Shown: positions 47,064 to 56,230, counted from the stretch's first letter. The stretch is DNA of 64,000 nucleotides from Bradyrhizobium erythrophlei (GCF_900129505.1 NZ_LT670818.1:3753001-3817000), one strand, 5' to 3'. Notes: generated by a model not told the origin, from the sequence alone. Translations and numbers: made by a program.

Positions 47064-49229
47064 ATGCCCCGCGATAACGACAAAAACAACGATTCCCGCG
47101 GCCGGCGTGACCGGCCGGGCGGCGGCAAGGGCCGTTCCGGCGCCGCGCGGGGTCCCGAGAAGAAGTTCGCCAAGCGCGCCGGCAAGGATTTCAAGGGCAA
47201 GGGTGAGGGCGAGAAGCGCCCCTATGCCGCCAGATCCGAGGGCGCCCGGTCGTACGACAAGAAGCCCTATGCGGGCGCCGGCAAGCCTTACGCCGGCAAG
47301 CGCGACGACCGCTCCCGCGAGGACCGTGGCGGCGAAAAGCGGTCCTACACGCCGCGCGGCGACCGCCCGGACTTCAAGCGCGATGACCGCGCGCCGCGTG
47401 GCCGGGATCGCAATGGCGCCCCTGGAGATCGCGGCGATGCGCGACCCGCCGCGCGTTTCCAGGACCGGAAATTCGGCGACAAGAAGCCGTACACGCCACG
47501 GGAAGGCGGCGGCGAGAAGCGGCCCTACACCCCGCGCGGCGAGGGTTTTCGCAAGGACGGCGATCGCCCGCGGGGAGACCGCCCGTATAGTCCGCGACCG
47601 CCGCGGGATGGCGATCGGCCGGCGAGAAAATTCGGCGGCGACAAGAAGTTTTCGCGCGGCGCGCCCGACCGTGGTCCGCGCAAGGATTTCGGCAGCCGCC
47701 CGGATCGGGGGCCTCGCAAGGATTTTGGCGGCCGCAACCGGGATCGCAACAGCGACCTGGGGGATCGCGGCGATTCAAAGCCCTGGCAGAAGCGCGATGC
47801 TGCTTCACCGGACCATGTCGGACGCAACTCGCGTCCCCCCCGCGACGGCGCCCGAACTTTCGAAAAGCGCAGTTACGACAAGCCGCGCTTCGACAAACCG
47901 CGTGAGGATCGCGGCGGCGACGAGCGTCCGCGGTTTTCGCGGCCGCGCGAGGATCGCCCGCAAGGCGATCGTCCGTTCCGCGAGCGGCCGAAATTCGATC
48001 GCCCCCGCGAGGACCGTCCGAAATTCGAGCGTCCACGCCGGGATCGCGACGACGACCGCGGGGAGGGACGCTCCTCCTGGCAGGAACATCCGCGCAGCGA
48101 TGCCGACCGGCCGCGCCGCGACAATGAGGACGACAGCAAGGTTTTTGCAAAGCGCCCGGCCTTCGGCGGCCGCGGCGCCTATCGCGAGCGCGCGCCCGAG
48201 GAGCGGCGCACCGCGCGGCCGCCGCGGGTCAAGAAATCCGGCGAGCGCATCGCCAAGGTGGTGTCGCGGGCGGGTCTGGCCTCGCGCCGCGACGCCGAGG
48301 AATGGATCGTGCAGGGTCGCGTCAGCGTCAACGGCCGCGTCATCAATTCGCCGGCGCTCGATGTCACCGAGAGCGATGTCATCGCCGTCGACGGCAAGCC
48401 GTTGCCGCCGCGCGAGCGCACCCGGCTGTTCCTGTATCACAAGCCGCGCGGACTGATGACCACCCATGCCGACCCCGAAGGCCGGCCGACGGTGTTCGAC
48501 AACCTGCCGGAAAATCTGCCGCGGCTGATCTCGATCGGCCGGCTCGATTTCAACACCGAGGGACTGCTGCTCCTGACCAATGATGGCGGGCTCGCCCGCG
48601 CGCTCGAACTGCCGGACACCGGCTGGCTGCGGCGTTATCGCGTGCGCGCCCATGGCGAGGTGACGCAGGCGCAGCTCGACGAGCTGAAGAAGGGCGTCGA
48701 AGTCGACGGCGTCAAATATGGTCCGATCGATGCTGTGCTGGAGCGCGATCAGGGCGCCAATGTCTGGCTGGTGTTTGCGATCCGCGAAGGCAAGAACCGC
48801 GAGGTCCGCAACGTGATGGCGCATCTTGGCCTCGAGGTGAACCGGCTGATCCGGGTGTCCTACGGTCCGTTCCAGCTCGCCGAACTCGAGGAGGGTCAGG
48901 TCGAGGAGGTCAAGACGCGGGTGCTGCGCGAGCAGCTCGGCGAAAAGATCGCAGCCCTCGCGGGTGCGGACTTCAACCGGCCGATGCCGGGCGACGTCGC
49001 GGCGGAGGCAGCGACCGATGAGGCTGCACCCCGCGGCAAGAAACCGTTCAAGCCGGCCGGCAAGAGCGGGCTGATCGCCGATCGCAAGGGCCGCCGCGTG
49101 CTGGTGCAGCGCACCGGCAGCGAGGAGGCGCGCGCGCGCAACGAGCTTGATGCTAGCGGCTACGGCCCGCCGCGCCGCCCGCAGCGCGGCTATCACGGCA
49201 AGCGCGACCTCAAGCCGCGGGACGAGTAA
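47064..49229 (+). CDS. RsuA/RluB-family pseudouridine synthase with a ~390-residue disordered N-terminal arm
   Basis: 721 residues, more than twice the usual 240-300. Residues 1 to about 388 are almost wholly Arg, Asp, Gly, Lys and Pro in degenerate repeats (RPREDR, RGDRPYSPR, DRGPRKDFG), certainly disordered and nucleic-acid-like. Then an S4 RNA-binding domain (ERIAKVVSRAGLASRRDAEE) and the catalytic domain with GRLDFNTEGLLLLTNDG, whose Asp is catalytic. A basic tail of about 80 residues ends it. It should modify 23S or 16S rRNA. Start ATG 47064; it is followed 6 bases later by rsmD, so the two are one operon for rRNA modification. Confidence 0.9.
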   Translation: MPRDNDKNNDSRGRRDRPGGGKGRSGAARGPEKKFAKRAGKDFKGKGEGEKRPYAARSEGARSYDKKPYAGAGKPYAGKRDDRSREDRGGEKRSYTPRGDRPDFKRDDRAPRGRDRNGAPGDRGDARPAARFQDRKFGDKKPYTPREGGGEKRPYTPRGEGFRKDGDRPRGDRPYSPRPPRDGDRPARKFGGDKKFSRGAPDRGPRKDFGSRPDRGPRKDFGGRNRDRNSDLGDRGDSKPWQKRDAASPDHVGRNSRPPRDGARTFEKRSYDKPRFDKPREDRGGDERPRFSRPREDRPQGDRPFRERPKFDRPREDRPKFERPRRDRDDDRGEGRSSWQEHPRSDADRPRRDNEDDSKVFAKRPAFGGRGAYRERAPEERRTARPPRVKKSGERIAKVVSRAGLASRRDAEEWIVQGRVSVNGRVINSPALDVTESDVIAVDGKPLPPRERTRLFLYHKPRGLMTTHADPEGRPTVFDNLPENLPRLISIGRLDFNTEGLLLLTNDGGLARALELPDTGWLRRYRVRAHGEVTQAQLDELKKGVEVDGVKYGPIDAVLERDQGANVWLVFAIREGKNREVRNVMAHLGLEVNRLIRVSYGPFQLAELEEGQVEEVKTRVLREQLGEKIAALAGADFNRPMPGDVAAEAATDEAAPRGKKPFKPAGKSGLIADRKGRRVLVQRTGSEEARARNELDASGYGPPRRPQRGYHGKRDLKPRDE

Positions 49230-49235
49230 GGACCA

Positions 49236-49808
49236 ATGCGCGTCGTCGGTGGACGCCTGAAGGGTCGCAATCTCGCGTCGCCATCGTCGCGCGACATTCG
49301 CCCGACGGCGGACCGCTTGCGCGAGTCGCTGTTCAATATCCTCGTTCATGCCTATGACGATCCGATCGAAGGCGCGCGCGTGCTCGATTTGTTCGCCGGC
49401 ACCGGCGCGCTCGGCATCGAGGCGGTCTCGCGCGGTGCGGCGTTCGCGCTGTTCGTCGACAACGGCGCCGAGGCGAGGGCGCTGTTGCGCAACAATGTCG
49501 AGGCTCTCGGCCTCGGCGGGGTGACAAAAGTGTATCGTCGCGACGCCACCGACCTCGGTCCGGCGCACCCGATGGAGCCGTTCTCGCTGGTGTTTCTCGA
49601 TCCGCCCTACCGCATGAAGCTCGCCGAAAAGGCGCTCGTCTCGTTGCGCGATGGCGGCTGGCTGACGCCGGGCGCGCTCCTGGTGGTGGAAGAGGCCAAG
49701 GCCGCGGCGTTCGCCGCGCCGGATGGTTTCGAGGAACTGGAACGGCGGGTGTACGACGATACGGAGTTCGTGTTGTTGCGAGGGGGCGAGGCGGGTGCCC
49801 GATCATAG
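49236..49808 (+). CDS. rsmD: 16S rRNA (guanine966-N2)-methyltransferase
   Basis: 190 residues. AdoMet-binding VLDLFAGTGALGIEAVSRGA and the catalytic motif IV LVFLDPPYRMKLAEKAL are plain. N-terminal MRVVGGRLKGRNL and RPTADRLRESLFNIL are typical RsmD. It follows the pseudouridine synthase gene after 6 bases and is followed by repeat copy 2. Confidence 0.95.
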   Translation: MRVVGGRLKGRNLASPSSRDIRPTADRLRESLFNILVHAYDDPIEGARVLDLFAGTGALGIEAVSRGAAFALFVDNGAEARALLRNNVEALGLGGVTKVYRRDATDLGPAHPMEPFSLVFLDPPYRMKLAEKALVSLRDGGWLTPGALLVVEEAKAAAFAAPDGFEELERRVYDDTEFVLLRGGEAGARS

Positions 49809-49811
49809 CTC

Positions 49812-49912
49812 GTCATGCCCCGCGAAGGCCGGGCATCCAGTATTCCACAGACGTCAGTGATAAACTTCGAGCGGCGCGGCGTACTGGATCGTCCGCCTTC
49901 GCGGACGATGAC
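49812..49912 (+). repeat. 101-bp palindromic repeat family, copy 2
   Basis: Same length and architecture as copy 1, starting 4 bases after the rsmD stop and ending 17 bases before the mutL stop. End hairpins GTCATGCCC...GGGCAT and CGTCCGCC-TTC-GCGGACGATGAC flank the core CCAGTATTCCACAGACGTCA...GGCGTACTGGAT. Confidence 0.9.
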
Positions 49913-49928
49913 GGCGGAGAAACGCCCC

Positions 49929-51740
49929 CTACCTTCGCCCGAACAGCTTCTCGATATCGCTCAGCTTCAATTCGACATAGGTCGGGCGGCCGTGGTTGCA
50001 CTGGCCGGAATTCGGCGTGTCTTCCATCTCGCGCAGAAGCGCGTTCATCTCTTCCGGCTTGAGGCGTCTGCCGGCACGGACCGAGCCGTGGCAGGCCATG
50101 GTGGCCGCGACATGCATCAGCCGCCGCTCCAGCGGAAGTGCTTCGTCCCATTCTTCCATATGCTCGGCAAGATCCCGCAGCAGCGCGCCGGCGTTGGTCT
50201 TGCCAAGCAGCGACGGGGTCTCGCGCACCGCGACCGCGCCTGGACCGAAGGATTCGATCGCAAGCCCGAACGACGCCAGTTCCTCGGCACGGGCGAGCAG
50301 CCGCTCGATGGTGGCTTCATCGAGTTCGACGATCTCGGGTATCAGCAGGATCTGCCGCTGCACGCCGTTCCTCGCAAGCGAGGCCTTCAGCCTCTCGTAG
50401 ACGATGCGCTCGTGCGCGGCGTGCTGGTCCACCACGATCAGTCCGTCGCGGGTCTGCGACACGATATAGGTCTCGTGGATCTGCGTCCGCGCCGCGCCGA
50501 GGGGACGGTCGATCAAATCCGCCGATGGCTGCGCCTCGAACCGCACGTCGGCGGTGGGCGTGCCGACATCAAATGCGGCCTGTCCGGGTTCGGCGAAGGC
50601 GGTCGCCGCCGAACCTTCGAAGCCAGGTCTTGGGCCGACCGGATAGGCCGGCGAGCGCCGCCAGTCCCAATTGCCGGGCCGCGGCGCAAAGGACGGGCGG
50701 AAGGAGGCGAGCGCGGCGCCGTCGCTGTTGGCGGCGGTGCGCTTGCCCTCGCGGGCCAGGCCCTCCTTCAGCGCGTGCACGATCAGCGCGCGCACCAGTC
50801 CGGCGTTGCGGAACCGCACCTCGGTCTTGGCCGGATGCACATTGGCATCGACCTCGGCGGAATCGAGCGTCACGAACAGCGCCACCACCGGATGGCGGTC
50901 GCGCGGCAGATAGTCGGAATAGGCCGCGCGCACCGCGCCGATGATGAGCTTGTCGCGCACGGGGCGGCCGTTGACGAACAGATATTGGCCGAGCGCGTTG
51001 GCGCGCGTCAGCGAGGGCACGGCGGCAAAGCCCTCGACCACGACGCCGTCGCGCTCGGCGCGCACTTCGATGGCGCAACCGCGAAAATCCGCCCCCAGGA
51101 TATCGCCGAGCCGGGTCAGCCGGCCGCTGGCGCCGGGCAACGCGGCGGCCCAGGCGACCGGCGCGCGCTCCTCGCCGGCGAGCGTAAAGGCGATGTCGGG
51201 CCGCGCCATCGCGAGGCGACGCACCACCTCGCGGATCGCTTCCGCTTCGGTGCGGTCGGTCTTGAGAAACTTCAAGCGCGCCGGCGTCGCGTAGAAGAGA
51301 TCGCTGACCTCGACGCGGGTGCCCTGGCCAAGCGCCGCCGGCATGATCGCGGATTTGATCCCGCCCTCGACCGACTGCGACCAGGCATGCGGCTCGCCGG
51401 CATGGCGCGTGGTGATGCCGAGCTTGGCCACCGCGCCGATCGAGGGCAGCGCCTCGCCGCGGAACCCGAGCGTGCGGATATGCAGCAGATCCTCATCGTC
51501 GAGCTTGGAGGTGGCGTGGCGATCGACGGCGAGCGCGAGATCGCTATGGCTCATGCCGCTGCCGTCGTCGGTGATGCCGATCCGCCGCCGTCCGCCACCA
51601 TCGGTGAAGACATCGATCCGGCTGGCGCCGGCATCGATGGCATTCTCCACCAGTTCCTTGACCACGCTCGCCGGTCGCTCGACCACTTCGCCGGCGGCGA
51701 TGCGGTTGACGACCTGTTCGGGAAGCTGGCGGACGGGCAT
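49929..51740 (-). CDS. mutL: DNA mismatch repair endonuclease MutL
   Basis: 603 residues. The GHKL ATPase motifs are ELVENAIDAGAS, DDGSGMSHSD and RTLGFRGEALPSI. After a variable linker the C-terminal endonuclease domain carries VVDQHAAHERIVYE (the metal-binding DQHA-x2-E-x4-E motif) and ends with CNHGRPTYVELKL. So it is the nicking type, as expected in bacteria without MutH. It is convergent with rsmD across repeat copy 2. Confidence 0.96.
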   Translation of the reverse strand: MPVRQLPEQVVNRIAAGEVVERPASVVKELVENAIDAGASRIDVFTDGGGRRRIGITDDGSGMSHSDLALAVDRHATSKLDDEDLLHIRTLGFRGEALPSIGAVAKLGITTRHAGEPHAWSQSVEGGIKSAIMPAALGQGTRVEVSDLFYATPARLKFLKTDRTEAEAIREVVRRLAMARPDIAFTLAGEERAPVAWAAALPGASGRLTRLGDILGADFRGCAIEVRAERDGVVVEGFAAVPSLTRANALGQYLFVNGRPVRDKLIIGAVRAAYSDYLPRDRHPVVALFVTLDSAEVDANVHPAKTEVRFRNAGLVRALIVHALKEGLAREGKRTAANSDGAALASFRPSFAPRPGNWDWRRSPAYPVGPRPGFEGSAATAFAEPGQAAFDVGTPTADVRFEAQPSADLIDRPLGAARTQIHETYIVSQTRDGLIVVDQHAAHERIVYERLKASLARNGVQRQILLIPEIVELDEATIERLLARAEELASFGLAIESFGPGAVAVRETPSLLGKTNAGALLRDLAEHMEEWDEALPLERRLMHVAATMACHGSVRAGRRLKPEEMNALLREMEDTPNSGQCNHGRPTYVELKLSDIEKLFGRR

Positions 51741-52032
51741 TCGGATTCCAGGCGACTCGGGGAAGCGGAAGCCTCAATCTAGGGACTTTTGCAGTGCGGC
51801 GGGAGGGCGAAGGCGACTAATACCCAAGCGCTTTCGCCGGCTCTCCCGGCTGTTCACGGTCAGTCGGGCGCCCGTGGACCAGTCCAGGAAAGGCTCGTTC
51901 ACGCAAAAAGGATGGGACGGCGGTCGCGCGCCCGATCCGCCTTCAAATGCACCTGAATGGCGGGAACATTGTGACCGGTGTCGACTGGGTATATCGTTTA
52001 GAAAAGTCAAAAAAGCGTCGGGAGGGATGTCC

Positions 52033-52350
52033 ATGTGCCAGCTGTTCGCTCACCAGCCTCAACGGGACTATGAATCGCAGACCAGATCGCTTCGCATCGA
52101 TGGTCATTCCACATCGATCCGGCTGGAGATGGCGTTCTGGGATACGCTGGAAGAGATCGCCAGCAAGCAGGACATGAGTCTCGCGAAATTCCTTTCACGC
52201 CTGCACAGCGAGGTTCTCGATCATTGCGGCGAAGTGCATAATTTCGCTTCGCTGCTGCGTTGTTCCTGCCTGATCTATCGGTCGAGAGCCGTGGCGGCTG
52301 CGCCCGATCTTTTGGACGGCCCGGCGCCGCGGCTGGTCGCGGCCGAATAG
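52033..52350 (+). CDS. Ribbon-helix-helix domain protein
   Basis: 105 residues. The region RSLRIDGHSTSIRLEMAFWDTLEEIASKQDMSLAKFLSRLHSEV is a ribbon-helix-helix (RHH_4) DNA-binding module; dimers would insert the beta ribbon in the major groove. GGAGGG six bases before ATG 52033 supports the start over ATG 52027. The gene stands alone, so its target is not evident; autoregulation is likely. Confidence 0.8.
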   Translation: MCQLFAHQPQRDYESQTRSLRIDGHSTSIRLEMAFWDTLEEIASKQDMSLAKFLSRLHSEVLDHCGEVHNFASLLRCSCLIYRSRAVAAAPDLLDGPAPRLVAAE

Positions 52351-52443
52351 TCGCATCAAACGTCGACGGCTTCGCTCACCGGAATCGTCGCGGCCTTCCC
52401 GGATGCGCCATTGCGTATCCGGGGTAGCCGCTCGGGCGCCCGG

Positions 52444-54012
52444 CTAGATTTCCTTTCGCTGCATGGCGCCGGCGATGTGATCCGCCTGCCGGGTAGCAAG
52501 CGCCACGATGGTCAGCGTCGGATTGCAGGCCGCGCCGCTGGTGAACTGGCTGCCATCCGAAACGAACAGATTCTTGATGTCGTGGGTCTGCCCGAATTTA
52601 TTCACCACACCATCCCTGGCCTTTGCGCTCATGCGGTTGGTGCCCAGATTGTGGGTGCTGGGATACGGCGTGGTCGGATAGGTAACCGTCGCACCGACCG
52701 CCTCGTAGACCGCGGCACCCTGCTTGTAGGCGTGGTTGCGCATCGCGACGTCGTTGGGGTGATCGTCGTAGTGGACGCTGGCGACCGGCAGGCCAAACTT
52801 ATCCTTGGCTTTCGGGTCGAGCGTGACGCGGTTGGTTTCCTGCGGCATGTCCTCGCCGACCAGCCACATCCCGGCCATCCGTGGATAGCCCTCCATTGCT
52901 GACGTGAACGGGCGGCCCCAGGCGCCCGGATTGAGGAACGCCGCCATGAAGGGCAATCCAAGCGACAATGTTTCCATCTCATAGCCGCCCATGAAGCCTC
53001 GCGACGGATTGTGCCGCGCTTCATCGCGGATGATGCCCGCCATCGTGGTGCCGCGGTACATGTGAACCGACCTGTCGAACACCGCGTAGACGCTGCCGGT
53101 CATGTGACGCATGTAGTTGCGGCCGACTTGTCCCGAAGTGTTGGCGAGGCCATCGGGGAACATACTGGACGCACTGTTGAGCAGAAGCCTTGGGCTCTCG
53201 ATCGAATTGCCGGCGACGGCGACAACACGGGCCTTCTGGCGATGCAGGTTTCCGGACACGTCGGCATAGAGCACGGCGACGACCTTGCCCGAGGCATCGT
53301 GCTCGATCTGCAGCGCCATGCTGCTGGGGCGGACTTCAAGGTTACCGGTCGCTTCGCCCTTCGGGATTTCCGCATAGAGCGTCGACCATTTCGCGCCGGA
53401 CTTGCAGCCCTGGAAACAGAAGCCGATTTGCTGGCATGAGCCACGGCCGTCGCGTGGCTCACTGTTGATCGCCATCCGTCCGGTGTGGACTTCCTTGTAA
53501 CCGAGCTTCTTGGCGCCGGCTTCCATCACCTTGAAATTGTTGTTGCCCGGCAATCCCGGAATGTTGTTGGTGCGGGTCACGCCCATCTTGTCTTCGGCCT
53601 TGGCGTACCAGGGCTCCATTTCGGCAAGCGTGATCGGCCAATCCAGCAGATTGGCGCCGGGCACGTTGCCGTACGTGCTCTTGACCCGGAATTCATGTTC
53701 GTCGAACCGCAGCGACGCGCCGGCCCAATGGACTGTCGAGCCGCCGACCGATTTGACGATCCACGCCGGCAGATTGGCGAAATCCTTGGCGACGCGCCAA
53801 CTGCCCGATGTCGTTCGCATGTCGGTCCACGCCAGCTGTGTGAAGCTCTCCCACTCGTTGTTGATGAAGTCCTGCAGCTCGATGCGCGGGCCGGCCTCGA
53901 GGATCACGACCTTGACGCCCTTCTGCGCCAATTCGTTGCCGAGTGTTCCACCGCCGGCGCCGGAGCCGACGATCACGACTACGCCATCGTCATTTAGATC
54001 GAATTGTGCCAT
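52444..54012 (-). CDS. GMC-family FAD oxidoreductase, large subunit of a gluconate/fructose-dehydrogenase-like complex
   Basis: 522 residues. The FAD dinucleotide fold VVIVGSGAGGGTLGNELAQKG is at the start; the C-terminal GMC active-site region is STHNLGTNRMS, with GSQFTSGAACNPTLTIVALA. It lacks a signal peptide, yet the adjacent upstream gene encodes the Tat-exported small subunit, so the pair is probably folded in the cytosol and carried to the periplasm together. ATG 54012 has GGGAGGA upstream. Electrons likely pass to the cytochrome c encoded at 55034. Substrate (sugar, alcohol or acid) unknown. Confidence 0.9.
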   Translation of the reverse strand: MAQFDLNDDGVVVIVGSGAGGGTLGNELAQKGVKVVILEAGPRIELQDFINNEWESFTQLAWTDMRTTSGSWRVAKDFANLPAWIVKSVGGSTVHWAGASLRFDEHEFRVKSTYGNVPGANLLDWPITLAEMEPWYAKAEDKMGVTRTNNIPGLPGNNNFKVMEAGAKKLGYKEVHTGRMAINSEPRDGRGSCQQIGFCFQGCKSGAKWSTLYAEIPKGEATGNLEVRPSSMALQIEHDASGKVVAVLYADVSGNLHRQKARVVAVAGNSIESPRLLLNSASSMFPDGLANTSGQVGRNYMRHMTGSVYAVFDRSVHMYRGTTMAGIIRDEARHNPSRGFMGGYEMETLSLGLPFMAAFLNPGAWGRPFTSAMEGYPRMAGMWLVGEDMPQETNRVTLDPKAKDKFGLPVASVHYDDHPNDVAMRNHAYKQGAAVYEAVGATVTYPTTPYPSTHNLGTNRMSAKARDGVVNKFGQTHDIKNLFVSDGSQFTSGAACNPTLTIVALATRQADHIAGAMQRKEI

Positions 54013-54051
54013 GTGCTGTCCTCCCAACTGATGTTCTGTCCGACGTCTTGC

Positions 54052-54600
54052 TCAGACCTTCGGCAGCCAGTCGATGTCGTTGAAACCGCGCTTGATGTAA
54101 CCGCCATGTTCGGCGGACGAGCCCTCGTAGCCGAATTTCGGCCACAGCTCTTCCTGGTTGTAGAGAGAGACGACGAGGTCGGAGCGGACCTTCTTGAAGA
54201 AGTCGGTCTGCTCGATGCCCTGCAGCAGGACGACGCGGTCGGCCTCCCAGGGTACTTGCGCGTAGGCAACCTTGTGCCGGTCCTGCGCGTCCTGATCGAG
54301 ACGCCGAACACCATCTTCAAGCAGCGCCTTGGTCGCGGGGTCCTTCGCGGCCTTGGCATCCCACGGCTTGATCGCCGTGATGTAGTAACTGTCGACCAGC
54401 ATGTCGTGCGGATAGATATCGCGCGCCACCTTCACCAGCGTCTTCAATGTCGCGGGTGTCAGCGTGGTTGCATCAGCAGCCCACGCATCCTCGATGCCAA
54501 GCCCGGTGCTTGCGGCAACGGCGACGACAGGAACGGTGCTCGCCGCACCCTGCAGAAAGACCCGGCGGCTGTATTTGCCTCGACGATCGACTTCTCTCAT
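54052..54600 (-). CDS. Gluconate 2-dehydrogenase subunit 3 family protein, Tat-exported
   Basis: 182 residues. The twin-arginine signal KYSRRVFLQGAASTVPVVAV opens the protein, ending near ALGIEDAWAAD. The mature part (LKTLVKVARDIYPHDMLVDSYY, DFFKKVRSDLVVSLYNQEELWPKFGYEGSS) is the small-subunit domain of FAD-dependent gluconate/sorbitol dehydrogenases. Start ATG 54600 follows GGAGGA. It would chaperone and export the GMC subunit whose gene follows after 39 bases. Confidence 0.9.
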   Translation of the reverse strand: MREVDRRGKYSRRVFLQGAASTVPVVAVAASTGLGIEDAWAADATTLTPATLKTLVKVARDIYPHDMLVDSYYITAIKPWDAKAAKDPATKALLEDGVRRLDQDAQDRHKVAYAQVPWEADRVVLLQGIEQTDFFKKVRSDLVVSLYNQEELWPKFGYEGSSAEHGGYIKRGFNDIDWLPKV

Positions 54601-54637
54601 GGGTATCCTCCATTGAACGTTTTTGTTGATTGCGTAT

Positions 54638-55033
54638 TTAGCCGAAGCGACCACCTTTCTGGATCACCTCGATCTTGTAGCCATCGGGGTCGGAGACGAA
54701 GAAGAAGCGCGCCAGCGTGGCGCCGTCATGCTTGAAATCGCGCAGCGGCCCCGGCGACAGTTTCTCGCGCTCGAAGCGGGCGTGTTCGGCATCGAGATCG
54801 TCGATCACGACAGCGAGGTGGCCATATCCGTCGCCCACATCGTAGGGCTTCTTGCGATCGAAATTCACCGTCAGTTCGACCTCGAATCGCGACGACGGAT
54901 GACGCAGGTAGATCAGCGCAAAGTCCGCGAATTTGAGATGGTCGGCCACCTCTAACCCGAACGCGCGCGCGTAGAAGTCGAGCGATCTGGCTTCGTCGAG
55001 TACGCGGATCATCGAGTGGACCGGCTTTGCCAT
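54638..55033 (-). CDS. VOC-family glyoxalase I-like protein
   Basis: 131 residues. The metal set His-Glu-His-Glu seems complete: PVHSMIRVLD, RFEVELTVN, YGHLAVVID, YKIEVIQKG. This is the glyoxalase I layout for glutathione hemithioacetals, though other VOC enzymes share it. Abutted by the cytochrome gene and followed after 37 bases by the Tat subunit, so it is inside the dehydrogenase operon; it may detoxify an aldehyde product or be a passenger. Confidence 0.85.
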   Translation of the reverse strand: MAKPVHSMIRVLDEARSLDFYARAFGLEVADHLKFADFALIYLRHPSSRFEVELTVNFDRKKPYDVGDGYGHLAVVIDDLDAEHARFEREKLSPGPLRDFKHDGATLARFFFVSDPDGYKIEVIQKGGRFG

Positions 55034-55435
55034 TCAGTGCAGCTCCTCAAGATAACTCACGATCGCCGTGCGAATTTCGGATCTGGATTGCTTGTAGGGC
55101 ATCACCGCGCCAGGAATCATCGCCTGCGGATCTGTCAGCCAAGCGTCGAGCCTTTGCTCGTCCCATTCGAATTTTGCCGTCGCAAAACCCGCCGAATAGC
55201 GAAATCCCTCGGCCGTTCCGGCCCCGCGTCCGACGATATTGAACAGGGTTGGTCCCTGCCGCGGCGGATCCGAGGCGTTGGTAGTGTGGCATGTGGCACA
55301 TTGCTGCTTGAAGAGCGCGGCGCCGTCGGCCGGCTTTGCCGCCGGCAAGGACATTTGTGCCGATGCGACGCCGACAGTCGCTGTCGCGCTGCAAAATCCC
55401 AGTCCCATGGCGAGTATGACGCGTGGTGTCTTCAT
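55034..55435 (-). CDS. Small periplasmic c-type cytochrome
   Basis: 133 residues. Signal peptide of about 26 residues (VASAQ), one heme motif CATCH near residue 46, and the distal Met ligand in PGAVMPYK. Short, class I. First gene of the operon; likely electron acceptor of the GMC dehydrogenase. Stop codon abuts the VOC gene start. Confidence 0.92.
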   Translation of the reverse strand: MKTPRVILAMGLGFCSATATVGVASAQMSLPAAKPADGAALFKQQCATCHTTNASDPPRQGPTLFNIVGRGAGTAEGFRYSAGFATAKFEWDEQRLDAWLTDPQAMIPGAVMPYKQSRSEIRTAIVSYLEELH

Positions 55436-55560
55436 GGATATTACCGTTGGCGCGAACCGAGCTTAAGTCGTCGCTGACCCGCGGTGGTAGTAGCCGGCTG
55501 TTTTATGGTGCAACGAAATGGCCGCGGTGTCGCGAATGCTGCGCCGCGCAGAAGCCGCCT

Positions 55561-55980
55561 CTAGTCGTCCAGCCGCGCCGAGCCGCGCTTGGACTTGACG
55601 TCGCTGCGGCGCTTCTTGCCTTCCAGCCGGCGCTGTTTCGATCCCAGGGTCGGCCGGGTCGGCCGCCGCGGGGTGGGCCGCACCGACGCCTCGCGCAGGA
55701 GCTCGAGCAGCCGGTCGATCGCATCGGCGCGGTTGCGCTCCTGGGTGCGGAAGCGCTGGGCGTGGATCACGATCACGCCGTCCTTGGTCATGCGCTGGCC
55801 GGCGAGCCTGTTGAGCCGGGCCGCGACATCGGCTGCCAGCGCGATCCGGCGCGTATCGAACCGCAACTGGGCCGCCGTGGAGAGCTTGTTGACGTTCTGC
55901 CCGCCCGGCCCGGAGGCACGGACGAAGGAGACCTCGATGTCGTTCTCGTCGATGGAAAGGTCGCGGGAAATCCGCAGCAT
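55561..55980 (-). CDS. arfB: Peptidyl-tRNA hydrolase ArfB (alternative ribosome-rescue factor)
   Basis: 139 residues, typical ArfB length. The catalytic GGQ is in FVRASGPGGQNVNKLSTA, shared with release factors. The C-terminus is very basic (RRPTRPTLGSKQRRLEGKKRRSDVKSK region), which inserts into the empty mRNA channel of stalled ribosomes. Start ATG 55980 gives MLRISRDLSIDENDIE; the upstream open frame of 110 codons lacks support. Confidence 0.93.
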   Translation of the reverse strand: MLRISRDLSIDENDIEVSFVRASGPGGQNVNKLSTAAQLRFDTRRIALAADVAARLNRLAGQRMTKDGVIVIHAQRFRTQERNRADAIDRLLELLREASVRPTPRRPTRPTLGSKQRRLEGKKRRSDVKSKRGSARLDD

Positions 55981-56230
55981 GGCGTCACCGGAGGGCCGCT
56001 TATCCCCCGATGGGATTCGGCTGAACGCAGGATAGCGGTTTTGTGCGGTGTGCGCTCGACGGATGGAAGGGGAGGGGCCCGTTCCTCGGACGTGGCGCAG
56101 CGCCCTTGGCCGTGGTGCGCCGCTGATCCGGGGTCCATCCGCGAATGAAGAGCGTGGGTCCCGGCTCTGCGGCGCACCGCCGCGAGGCGCTGCGCCGCGT
56201 CCAGGACATCGGACAGGAATAGTGGCTACG

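Noticed and set aside
47805..49568. 587-codon minus-strand open frame across the pseudouridine synthase and rsmD
   Set aside because: Antisense shadow of two clear genes; the protein is low-complexity and lacks a ribosome site.
49815..51782. 655-codon plus-strand open frame across mutL
   Set aside because: It is antisense to mutL, whose ATPase and endonuclease motifs are unambiguous. Long antisense frames are common at this GC content.
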